Shown in pieces: positions 37,469 to 50,154 of a stretch of DNA of 64,000 nucleotides. Under the pieces are notes generated by a model. The model was given only the letters and a program-made list of their open reading frames with translations. It was not told the origin of the DNA and did no database searches. Positions within the stretch are counted from its first letter, which is position 1. Each line of letters opens with the position of its first letter. Position numbers and translations under genes: made by a program. Source of the DNA: Sympetrum striolatum (taxonomy: Eukaryota; Arthropoda; Insecta; Odonata; Libellulidae). Location of the stretch: NCBI GenBank assembly GCA_947579665.1, contig OX388351.1:60210939-60274938 (forward strand), in the 5' to 3' direction.

Positions 37469-38593
37469 TACGAGTAAAATGTTGCTTGCATACTGCAAGC
37501 AGATCGAGACACTAATTTCATGTCGGCATCATATCGGGAAGGCCGTCAAAAGAGAAAAAAAAAAAGATTGAAAATATTCTTAAAATTCACTGCAATTTAA
37601 ACGTCTGGCATCGAACCCGGGTCTTACTGGTGAACTTACTATGCAGCGCAATGGAAGATCACCATCTCTTACTATGTGTGAAAATTCAAGCAGATATATT
37701 GGCTCCAACTGCCTCAAACGACGTCCTACTTTTCAATAATGTAAATGGCTCTCTGGATTCGAACCAAGGACGATCTAGGAAATATAAAACACGTTTTTGA
37801 AATGTATCTATGTTCTCTATCTGTATGCCTAATTTCATGTTTTAATATTATTGGGAAGATGTTCAAAAAAATTCCTAAAAATCGGATAATTTACTGATTG
37901 TAGAGACGCCTGGTGTCGAACCCAGGAAATATTGTTAGCTGGGAACGCACATTATGACTTATAAGTACTTCATCTTATATTATGCAAAGTTTGAAGTCGA
38001 TATCATGCCGCGAAGTACCTAAAACCTTTTGCCGTTTTCTCCATAAGAAATGCATTGAGGAATGTAAATGGCTCTCTGGGATCGAACCAAGGACCATCAG
38101 CGAATATGTAAAATTGGATTATGAAATATATTTATAATCTCCAACTCCATTCCGAATTTCAAGTTTCCATGCCATCGGGAAGGGGTCCAAAAAAAATCTT
38201 AAAAATCGCCACAATACATTTTAAACGGCCGATTTTTGCCTCGACCTAGCATCGAACCAAGGATATTTTCCGTAAAACTCATTTCTTCTTTCGATAGATC
38301 ATGACAATATATAAAGGCTCCTTGAGTTTCGAGTCTCTACCTATACGGGAAGTATTTTTTAAAAATTCCGGAAAATCAAAGCAATGCATTTAAACGGGAA
38401 AAATCGGGACTTTGGGGCCCTCTGGAATCGAACCCATGACACTGAGGATCAAAGTCGCTTTTTTCCTGGGAGTTTCACGTTATGGCCAATATGTCATAAA
38501 AATTTCAGATCAATGACGCTTGTAGTTTAGGCTGTGAATTTGTATCCTATCTATCTATATAGGTATATATATGAATGAATCCGGAGAAGCATC
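37469..38593 (-). repeat. GGTTCGA composite repeat, copy E4
   Basis: Runs from TACGAGTAAAATGTTGC (37469) through six TCGAACC-type motifs to GTATCC (38542-38547), the (CTAT)n tract and the reverse 5' block GAATGAATCCGGAGAAGC (to 38593). It lies head-to-head with E5. Confidence 0.85.
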
Positions 38594-38605
38594 TATATAT
38601 AATAG

Positions 38606-38699
38606 ATACATGAATGAATCCGGAGAAGCATCTATATATAATAGATATATATATATATATCTATTATATATAGATGCTTCTCCGGATTCATTCATGTAT
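38606..38699. repeat. Perfect 94-bp palindrome at the E4/E5 head-to-head junction
   Basis: Each 47-bp half (38606-38652 and 38653-38699) is the exact reverse complement of the other, with no spacer and a TATATA centre. Each half carries one 5' block of the composite repeat. A third copy of the block lies just to the left, ending at 38593. Confidence 0.85.
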
Positions 38700-39801
38700 A
38701 TACCTATATAGATAGATAGATAGATAGGATACTAATTCACAGCCTAAACCACAAGCGTGATTGACTTGAAATTTTTACGGCGAATTGGCCATAACGTACA
38801 ACCCACAGAAAAAATGCGATTTTGAACCTCAGTGTCATGGGTTCGATTCCAGAAGGCCTCAAAGTCGCGATTTTTTCCATAAGGATACATGGCGGGGATT
38901 TTCGAAAATTTTTTTGGTGCACTTCCCGGAAACGTAGAGAATTGAAATTCAAGGGATCGCTAGAAGCCGTGCAACTCTAACGTAAATCAGAAAGACATCG
39001 ACGAATATGGTCCATGGTTCGATCCTAGGTCGGGGCAAATATCGGCCGTTTAAAATGCATTGCGGCGATTTTGAAGATTTTTTTTGGATCCTTTCCCGAT
39101 AACATGGATACTTAAAACTCGGCACGTGGATAGATATAATGAATATATTTCATAATAAAATTTTACATGTTCGTGGATGGTTCTTGGTTCGATCCCAGAG
39201 GGCCATTTGCATTTCTCAATGCATTTCTTACGGAGATGACGGAAACAAAATTTAGGTCTTTCCCGGCATGCTATCGACTTCAAACTTTCCATGATACAAG
39301 AGCAGGTACTTACAAATCAAACTGTTCATTCACAGTTTACAATATGTCCTGGGTTCGACACCAGGTGTCTCTGCAATCAGAAGTTGATCCGATTTTTAGG
39401 AATTATTTTGAAACCTTTCCCAATAATATAGAAACTTGAAATTCAGCATATACATAAATATCATAAATAGGTTTCTGAAAAATATTTTAGATTTCCAGGA
39501 TCGTCCTTGGTTCAAATCCAGAGAGCCATTTAAATTCGTGAAAAGTAGAACGTCTTTTGAAACTGTTGTAGCCAACATTTCTGCTTGAATTTTCACACAC
39601 AGTCAGAATTGGTGATCTTCTATAGTGCTGCATAGTAATTTTACCAGTATGACCCGGGTTTGTTACCAGACGATGAAATTGCAGCGAATTTTAAGAATAT
39701 TTACAATCCTTTTATTTTTTTTGAGGACCCTCCCAAAATGATGCCGATATGAAATTAATATGCCGATCTGCTTGCAGTATGCAAGCTACATTTTACTTGT
39801 A
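38673..39801 (+). repeat. GGTTCGA composite repeat, copy E5
   Basis: 5' block at 38673, (GATA)n, GGATACTAATTCACAGCC (38727), six GGTTCGA-type motifs, a hairpin near 39769-39785 and the end TACTTGTA at 39801. The last bases differ from the usual TACTCGTA. Confidence 0.85.
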
Positions 39802-39824
39802 CCTATATATATCTATTATATATA

Positions 39825-40947
39825 GATGCTTCTCCGGATTCATTCATATATATACCTATATAGATAGATAGGATACAAATTCACAGCCTAAACTACAAGC
39901 GTCATTGATCTGAAATTTTTATGACATATTGGCCATAACGTGAAACCCCCAGGAAAAAAGCGACTTTGATCCTCAGTGTCATGGGTTCGATTCCAGAGGG
40001 CCCCAAAGTCTCGATTTTTCCCGTTTAAATGCATTGCTTTGATTTTCGGGAATTTTTAAAAAATACTTCCGGGGTAGGTAGAGAATCGAAAATCTAGGAG
40101 CCTTTATATATGGTCATGATCTATCGAAAACATAAATGAGTTTTACGGAAAATATCCTGGGTTCGATGCTAGATCGAGGCAAAAATCGGCCGTTTAAAAT
40201 GTATTGTGGCGATTTTTAAGATTTTTTTTGGACCCCTTCCCGATGGCATGGAAACTTGAAATTCGGCATGGAGTTGGAGATTATAAATATATTTCATAAT
40301 CAAATTTTACATATTCGCTGATGGTCCTTGGTTCGATCCCAGAGGGCCATTTACATTCCTCAATGCATTTCTTATGGAGATAACGGAAACAAGTTTAAGG
40401 TATTTCCCGGCATGCTATCGACTTAAAACTTAGCATGATAGAAGAAGCAGTCTTAACAAATCAAACTATGCATTCATAGCTATCAATGTGTCCTGGGTTC
40501 GACACCAGGTGTCTCTGCAATCAGAAGTTGATCCGATTTTTAGGAATTATTTTGAAACCTTTCCCCATAATATAGAAACCTGAAATTTGGCATATAGATT
40601 GAGATCAATAATAACTTTCAGAAACATTTTTTAAATTTCCAAGATCGTCCTTGGTTCGAGTCCCGAGAGCCATTTACATTCGTGAACATTAGAGCGTCTT
40701 TTGAGGCAGTTGTAGCCAATATTTCTGCTTGAATTTTCACACATAGTTAGAGATGGTGATCTTCTATTGTGTTTCATAGTAGGTTTTCCAGTAATACCCG
40801 GGATCGATTCCAGACGATGAAATTTCAGCGAATTTTAAGAAAAAATTAAATCCTTTATTTTTCTTATGAGGACCGTCCCGATGTGATGCCGATATGAAAT
40901 TAGTATTGCCGATCTGCTTGCAGTATGCAAGCTACATTTTACTCGTA
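39825..40947 (+). repeat. GGTTCGA composite repeat, copy E6 (reference copy)
   Basis: The B-box-like motifs begin at 39984, 40160, 40330, 40496, 40653 and 40801 (the last GGATCGA), giving spacings of 176, 170, 166, 157 and 148 bp. Each motif sits in a diverged monomer that later carries a TTCCCG-type box and a TTGAAATTCGGCAT-type box, so the body looks like an ancient tandem array of one ~160-bp unit. The 3' hairpin GCTTGCA/TGCAAGC (40916-40932, loop GTA) lies 15 nt before the end at 40947. There is no coding capacity. Architecture (simple repeat, tandem monomers, 3' hairpin) recalls non-autonomous Helentron-type elements such as DINE-1 and the bivalve pearl family; that placement is inference. 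Confidence 0.85.
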
Positions 40948-40956
40948 TTATATATA

Positions 40957-42079
40957 GATGCTTCTCCGGATTCATTCATGTATCCATATATATATATATA
41001 TAGAGAGGATACAAACTCACAGCCTAAACCACAAGAGTGATTGAGCTGAAATTTTTACGACATATTGGCCATAACGTATAACCTCCAGAAAAATTCCGAT
41101 TTTGATCCTCAGTGTCATGGGTTCGATTCCAGGGGGCTCCAAAGTCCCGATTTTTCCCGTTTAAATGCATTGCTTTGATTTTCGGGAATTAAAAAAAAAT
41201 ACTTCCCGGATAGGTAGAGAATGCAAACTCAGGGAGCCTTTATATATGGTCATGATCTATCGAAAACATAAATGAGTTTTACGGAAAATAACCTGGGTTC
41301 GATGCTAGGTCGATGCAAAAATCTGCCGTTTAAAATGTATTGTAGCGATTTTTAAGATTTTTTTTGGATCCCTTCCCGATGGCATGGAAACTTGAAATTC
41401 GGCATGGAGTTGGAGATTATAAATATATTTCATAATCGATTTTTATATTTTCCCTGATGTTCCTTGGTTCGATCCCAGAGGGCCATTTACATTCCTCAAT
41501 GCATTTCTTATGGAGATAACGGAAACAAGTTTTAGGTACTTCCCTGCATGCTATCGACTTAAAACTTAGCATGATGGAAGAACCAGTCTAAACAAATCAA
41601 ACTATGCATTCATAGCTATCAATGTGTCCTGGGTTCGACACCAGGTGTCTCTGCAATCAGAAGTTGATCCGAATTTTAGGAATTATTTTGAAACCTTTCC
41701 CAATAATATAGAAACTTGAAATTTGGCATATAGATTGAGATCAATAATAACTTTCAGAAACATTTTTTAAATTTCCAAGATCATCCTTGGTTCGAGTCCC
41801 GGGAGCCATTTACAATCGTGAACATTAGAGCGTCTTTTGAGGCTGTTGTAGCCAATATTTCTGCTTGAATTTTCACACATAGTTAGAGATGGTGATCTTC
41901 TATTGTTTTTCATAGTAGGTTATCAGTAAGACCCGGGTTCGATGCCAGACTATGACATTTCAGCGAATTTTAAGAAAGAATTAAATCCATTTTTTTTCTT
42001 TTGAGGACCGTCCCGATATAATGCCGATATGAAATTAGTGTTGTCGATCTGCTTGCAGTATGCAAGCTACATTTTACTC

Positions 42080-42082
<3 letters not shown>
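40957..42082 (+). repeat. GGTTCGA composite repeat, copy E7
   Basis: 5' block at 40957, a short TA/GA tract, GGATACAAACTCACAGCC (41007), six motif-bearing monomers closely matching E6, and the hairpin and TACTCGTA end near 42082. It lies tail-to-tail with E8 across a (TA)n spacer. Confidence 0.85.

Positions 42083-42112
<30 letters not shown>
42083..42112. repeat. (TA)n tract between E7 and E8
   Basis: About 30 bp of pure TA between two opposed hairpin ends, so 42057-42144 forms a long near-palindrome. Confidence 0.85.
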
Positions 42113-42115
<3 letters not shown>

Positions 42116-43268
42116 GAGTAAAATGTTGCTTGCATATTGCAAGCAGATCGACAACACTAATTTCATATCGGCATCATATCGGGACGGACATCAAAAGAAA
42201 AAAAAATTCAAAATATTCGTAGAATTCGCTGCAATTTAATCGCCTGGCAGCGAACCCCGGTCTTCCTGGTGTACTCACTATGCAGCAAAATAGAAGATTA
42301 CCATATCAAACTATGTGTGAAAATTCAAGCAAAACTATTAGGTGCAACTACCTCAAACGACGTCCTACTATTCACATACACTCCTTATTTGAGAAATTAT
42401 AATGTGCTCTGGCATCGAACCCAGGAACAGCATTGTCTTATCTATTTTTTTTCTTAAACAAAGTGTTAATATACATCTTCCATCTAAGCAAGAGCTCCCT
42501 TACATATCGATAAATGCATAAAAAAATTATGAAAAGATACCCCATAGTATTATATACGGGGGATATTTTTACCGCCCGGCATCGAACCCGGGTCTTTCAG
42601 GCAATACTATCTATGCAGCACAACAGAAAAACACCATCTCTAACCGCGTATGCAAATTCAAGCAGAAATATTGGTTACAACTGCCTCAAATGACGTCCTA
42701 CTTTTCCTTTATATTCCTTATGAGAGAAACGTTATTGTGCTCTGGCTTCGAACCCAGGAACAGTACGGTCTTATGAAAATTTTTTTCTAAAACTTATTCG
42801 TACCAAATATCTTCCAGCCAAGCACGAACATCCTATCATTTCGATAAGTGCATCTAAAAAAATCATGAAAAACGGCTACCATGTATTTTAAAGGGCAGAT
42901 CTTTGCATCGTCCTAGCATCAAACCCAGGATAACTTTTGTAAAAGTCATTGTGGTTTTCGAAAGTCCAAGACCATAAATATAGGCACCTTGAGTTTTACT
43001 TCTCTACCTATCCGGAAAGTATTTTTTTTTAATTCCCGAAAATCACGGCAATGCATTCAAACGGGAAAAATCGGGACTTTGGGGCCCTCTGGAATCGAAC
43101 CTATGACACTGAGGATCAAAGTCTCTTTTTTCCTGGGGGTTTCACGTTATGGCCAATATGTCATAAAAATTTCAGATCAATGACGCTTGTAGTTTAGGCT
43201 GTGAATTTGTATCCTATCTATCTATCTATCTATATAGGTATATATATGAATGAATCCGGAGAAGCATC
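42113..43268 (-). repeat. GGTTCGA composite repeat, copy E8, rearranged monomer order
   Basis: Ends match the family (TACGAGTAAAATGTTGC at 42113; GTATCC near 43209-43214; reverse 5' block to 43268). Inside, the motifs fall near 42250, 42415, 42582, 42748, 42919 and 43095. Two are of the hairpin-proximal type, each followed by one of a type absent elsewhere (GAACCCAGGAACAG), then types 2 and 1. Types 3-5 of the reference copy are missing, and the ~330-bp dimer is present twice. Confidence 0.82.
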
Positions 43269-43278
43269 TATATATAAT

Positions 43279-43280
<2 letters not shown>

Positions 43281-43338
<58 letters not shown>
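43281..43338. repeat. (TA)n microsatellite, 5' flank of the RTE element
   Basis: About 58 bp of uninterrupted AT/TA alternation linking E8 to the LINE. Apparent proteins of repeated Ile-Tyr across it are artefacts. Confidence 0.95.
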
Positions 43339-43340
<2 letters not shown>

Positions 43341-43602
43341 GGCGGAGGGGTGTTAACGGAGGTTGGAGGCGATGCATAGCCTAGGTTCAACCATGCTAAG
43401 AAGGCTTCAACAATATCTCCGGCCAAATAATGAAAGTGGCATTCACCAACCGGCAGTAGGACAGCCTGGTGAATTATTGTCCTAACCCCCCCAAATACAA
43501 ATACAATTTTCATGATGAGCTTCTTTAGTGGAAATTTATCCGGACGTAAAAGCAACACCCATTCGGATGTCCGGATAGGTGGTGGCATTAAAGAGGTCCA
43601 TC
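43339..43602 (+). promoter_or_regulatory. RTE 5' UTR (probable internal promoter region)
   Basis: Unique sequence between the TA tract and the ORF start, starting GGGGCGGAGGGG. The frame of the ORF is closed upstream by TAG at 43576-43578. LINE 5' regions usually contain an internal promoter; none can be pinpointed here. An antisense open frame (43588-43268) runs across it but is not supported as a gene. Confidence 0.6.
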
Positions 43603-46431
43603 ATGAAGAAAAGAATTACTACCCTGCAATTCACAACCTACAACTGCCGCAGCTTGAAGAGTGAAGAACGACTGCTGGAACTACTCAATGAAGCAGAGAA
43701 GATAAAATGGGATATCATCGGTCTCAGCGAAGTCAGAAGAAAATCAGAGGAGCTACTTACACTGAAGGAAGGACACTTATTCTTTTACAGGGGTACCAAG
43801 GATGGAAGAAATGGAGGCGTTGGATTTTTGATCAACAAGAGATGGAAGGATAATGTGGTGAAAATCGAAGGTGTATCAGATAGAATTTGTAAACTCATAC
43901 TGAAGATCAATGAGCGTTACTCAGTACAGGTCATCCAAGTCTACGCACCAACAACGGCAAGCAGCGAAGAGGAAATTGAAAACTTCTACCAAACTCTCGG
44001 CACTGAACATGACAAGGAGGCCCACTACTATAAAGTCATTATGGGAGATTTTAATGCTCGTGTAGGACAGCGGGAAACTGATGACACTGTCGCAGGACAA
44101 TATGGACTGGGCCAGAGAAATGAGCGAGGTCACCGCTTAGTAGAGTTTGCCGAATGCACCAATATGTATATAACAAATACATACTTTAAGAAAAATCCTA
44201 CAAGAAAATGGACGTGGAGAGGTACCAATGGAACAAAAAATGAAATAGACTACATATTGGTAAACAGACTCTACACTGTAACTAACTGTGAAGTTTTGAA
44301 TAATTTCAACACTGGAAGTGACCACAGAATTGTTAGATGCAGAATCAATATTAACCCCCGAATGGAACGAAAGAAGTTGGTTTCTTGCAAGAAGGAGGAG
44401 ATAAATATCGATAAACTATCAGATAACGAGAAAAAGTTTCAGCTGGAACTTAGAAATAGATTCTCAGCACTTCAGGAAGAAGAACTCGAAACCAAAGTTA
44501 TGGAAATTGTAAAGAAAGCGGCAGAGGAAGTAGCAAGCATGCCAAGAAAACCTAAGGATAAGAAATTTAGTGATAGAACCCGGAAAATGATGAAACGACG
44601 GAAGGAACTGAAGAATTTAAACACTCCAAGAGATAATATCGAATATGCCGAGCTTTGCAAAGCCATCAGAGTAGCAATCAAGGAAGATGTGAGGAATTTT
44701 AATGAAAAGATTGTGCAAGAGGCCATAGAAAATAACAAAAGCATAAAGAGGGCTAGAAGACGCCTAGCAATTGGTAAGAAACAGATTTCAGCCTTACAGA
44801 AAGGAGATGGCACCACAACATATAACAGACCAGCAATATTGAGGATTGTAGCAGAATACTTTGGCAACCTATACAAGAAGATAGGAAACGCCGAAGAGGA
44901 GAACCGAGATGAAAGCCAAAGCTCACAAAATCTCCTCTCAATCATCCCAGAAGAAGTAATGGCGGCGATTAAGCAGATGAAGAATGGGAAAGCAGGAGGA
45001 GCAGATGGGGTGTTGGCGGAATATCTGAAAGCTGGTGGAACAGAGATTGCTAATGTTTTAGCACAATTATTCAGTAATTGTCTAAAACAAGGAATGATTC
45101 CCAAGGAATGGAACCACGCAAGGATTGCCCTTCTGCACAAGAAAGGAAGCAAAGAAGATTTGAAGAACTATCGCCCCATTAGCCTCCTTCCAGTTGTCTA
45201 CAAAACATTCATGAGGATAATAGCGGAACGTCTTAAGATGACCCTGTCTTCAGCCCAGCCTAGAGAACAAGTGGGATTCCGGAAAGGCTTCAGCACTATG
45301 GACCACATCCACACATTACAGGAAATTATAAACAGAACGAATGAATACGAGATCCCACTCGTCCTTTGCTTTGTAGATTATGAACAGGCCTTCGACTCGG
45401 TAAGTACCTCTTCCACTCTGAAAGCTCTGAAGAATCAAGGAATAGATTCTGAGTACATCCGCCTCTTGCGCAGTGTCTACGAGAATGCCACAGCTTCTGT
45501 AATGCTTCATGAAGAGACCGATGAATTCAAGATTGAGAAGGGAGTTCGACAAGGTGACGGTCTATCTCCCATCTTGTTCACAGCCATTTTAGAAGAAGTT
45601 TTTAAAACCCTTGATTGGGAAGAGAAGGGGTTAAGAGTAAATGGGGAGTACATCAGTCACCTCCGTTTTGCAGATGATATAGTTCTCTTTGCAGCTAACG
45701 CAGAAGACCTAACTTCAAGACTTGAAGAGCTAAACACAGCAGGACAGAAGATAGGACTCAGGATAAACCTAACAAAAACAAAGGTAATGTATAATTCTTT
45801 TACAGTGCAAGAGCCAGTCAAACTTCAAGGAAAACCTCTGGATGTTTGCTTGGAATACACATACCTGGGACAACTTGTAACAACAGGAGAGAAAAACAGG
45901 ATTAATGAAGTAAACAGAAGAATGAAACTTGGCTGGAGCGCATTTGGAAGGAACTCACACATTCTGAAGTCAAGAATGCCAATGGTTTTGAAGAGGAAGG
46001 TCTTCAACCAATGCATTTTACCTGTCTTGACCTATGGAAGTGAAACTTGGGTGTTAAATGCTGCAATAACCCAAAGACTTCAGACAACGCAAAGGAGCAT
46101 GGAGCGCTGCATGCTGGGAATCACAAGAAGAGACAGGAAACGAAACACTTGGGTGAGAATGATGACTGGAGTTACAGACATAATAGATAAGGTAAGATCA
46201 CTGAAATGGAGGTGGGCCGGCCATATTGCAAGAAGAAACGACAACCGTTGGACATCTGCCGTTCTCAACTGGATACCAAGAGATGTGAAGAGACCAAGAA
46301 GACGACCTATGGACAGGTGGAACAGAGACATCATCAAGTACTTAGGTGTAACGTGGCAACGAGAAGCTCAGGACAGAGAAAATTGGAAAGTACTTGGGGA
46401 GGCCTACATCCGACGTCGGATTGAAAATGGC

Positions 46432-46434
<3 letters not shown>
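43603..46434 (+). CDS. RTE LINE polyprotein: AP endonuclease plus reverse transcriptase, 943 residues
   Basis: Nicks target DNA and copies the element RNA by target-primed reverse transcription. Numbered from the ATG at 43603 (A at -3; the frame is open from 43579 but without an ATG), the endonuclease covers about 8-245: Asn14 in TTYNCRSL, Glu43 in GLSEVRR, VYAP near 113, Asp149 and Asn151 in [15 protein letters not shown] near 213, and Asp240-His241 in GSDHR. A basic linker (about 265-420) follows. Reverse transcriptase spans about 445-760: [31 protein letters not shown] (catalytic Asp592), [10 protein letters not shown] and [10 protein letters not shown] (Asp691-Asp692). The C-terminal part has [17 protein letters not shown] and [10 protein letters not shown], common in RTE/BovB-like proteins. 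No stop or frameshift; all catalytic residues are present. Similar ORFs are often labelled craniofacial development protein 2-like in animal genomes. Confidence 0.93.
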
Positions 46435-48991
<2,557 letters not shown>

Positions 48992-49027
48992 TATCAGGAG
49001 GTGCCTCGGTGAAAGCACCTCCTGATA
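48992..49027. repeat. Perfect 13-bp hairpin
   Basis: TATCAGGAGGTGC (48992-49004) and its exact reverse complement (49015-49027), loop of 10 nt. A second short palindrome, TTCACCGGTGAA, lies about 25 bp downstream. Confidence 0.65.
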
Positions 49028-49220
49028 AGTTCATCAGAGCTTAGGAGGACTTCACCGGTGAAGGGAAACAGTAGCAAGGCATGAAAAAAAATATTGATTG
49101 ACTTTAGTAGTTATTTCAGTCGGCAAACTTTATCAATGCATACATTCCGTAAAATAAATTCACAAATATATTATAAGTTTCTACCAATGGAGACTCACCA
49201 CTGACAGCAAATGTTATAGT

Positions 49221-49247
49221 AAACACCTTAAACTGTTTAAGGTGTTT
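49221..49247. repeat. Perfect 12-bp hairpin
   Basis: AAACACCTTAAA / TTTAAGGTGTTT with loop CTG. The flanks (TTATAGT before, ACTATAAG after) are also roughly inverted. Confidence 0.65.
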
Positions 49248-49432
49248 GTGACTCTTTACTATAAGTTTCTTCGACAAATGGAGTTGTCACCCAACATGCC
49301 ATCAAACATACATTTGAAATATTCACAATCGCAGCGCTAAGTAAAGGCAGAAACAATTCATCGTTAATCGCCTATACTCACAATCTGTTATCATAAAAAA
49401 TTATCCAGCGATAGAATTGGGTGTATTATTAC

Positions 49433-50013
49433 ATTTTAAAACCCTTCTATGTATTTTAAAACCCTTCTATGTATTTTAAAACCCTTCTATGTATTTTAAA
49501 ACCCTTCTATGTATTTTAAAACCCTTCTATGTATTTTAAAACCCTTCTATGTATTTTAAAACCCTTCTATGTATTTTAAAACCCTTCTGTGTATTTTAAA
49601 ACCCTTCTATGTATTTTAAAACCCTTATGTGTATTTTAAAACCCTTATGTGTATTTTAAAACCCTTCTATGTATTTTAAAACCCTTCTATGTATTTTAAA
49701 ACCCTTCTATGTATTTTAAAACCCTTCTATGTATTTTAAAACCCTTATGTCTATTTTAAAACCCTTATGTGTATTTTAAAACCCTTATGTGTGTTTTAAA
49801 ACCCTTCTATGTATTTTAAAACCCTTCTATGTATTTTAAAACCCTTATGTGTATTTTAAAACCCTTCTATGTATTTTAAAACCCTTATGTGTATTTTAAA
49901 ACCCTTCTATGTATTTTAAAACCCTTCTATGTATTTTAAAACCCTTATGTGTATTTTAAAACCCTTCTATGTATTTTAAAACCCTTCTATGTATTTTAAA
50001 ACCATTCTATGTA
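49433..50013. repeat. 20-bp minisatellite, about 29 units
   Basis: Unit ATTTTAAAACCCTTCTATGT repeated with a strict 20-bp period. The first ~7 units are identical. Later units vary at the same few bases between CTTCTATGTA and CTTATGTGTA forms, plus rarer CTTCTGTGTA, CTTATGTCTA and CTTATGTGTG. The last unit has ACCATTC. No unique spacers, so not CRISPR-like. Confidence 0.97.
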
Positions 50014-50057
50014 AGTCCACCGCATATACTACTCAAGAAATCGAGTGAAAAACTATG

Positions 50058-50154
50058 TTAGAGGTTAAAAATCTCCAGTAGCCGTCTTTGTCGGCGATCG
50101 AGGACACCGCACTTTTAATTAAAACGACGGCTATTGGAGATTATTAACCTCTAA
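50058..50154. mobile_element. 97-bp MITE-like hairpin element
   Basis: Terminal arms 50058-50086 and 50126-50154 are inverted repeats matching at 27 of 29 positions (outer end TTAGAGGTTAA, inner end TAGCCGTC). The 39-nt centre includes GGCGATCGAGG. The AT-rich flanks give no certain target duplication. It lies 45 bp from the minisatellite. Confidence 0.7.

Noticed and set aside
39984..40807. The GGTTCGA motifs of the composite repeat as true tRNA genes
   Set aside because: No A box, D arm or acceptor pairing at tRNA spacing upstream of any of them.
43268..43588. 106-codon minus-strand frame across the RTE 5' UTR
   Set aside because: Antisense to the LINE and half made of (TA)n; no domain is recognised.
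43579..43602. Extension of the RTE ORF to 43579
   Set aside because: That codon is GTG, not ATG; the first ATG is at 43603 and a TAG closes the frame at 43576.
44472..45152. 226-codon minus-strand frame inside the RTE ORF
   Set aside because: Shadow of the plus-strand reverse-transcriptase frame, whose motifs are unmistakable.
49433..50013. CRISPR-like array
   Set aside because: Units are contiguous without unique spacers, and the window is eukaryotic.
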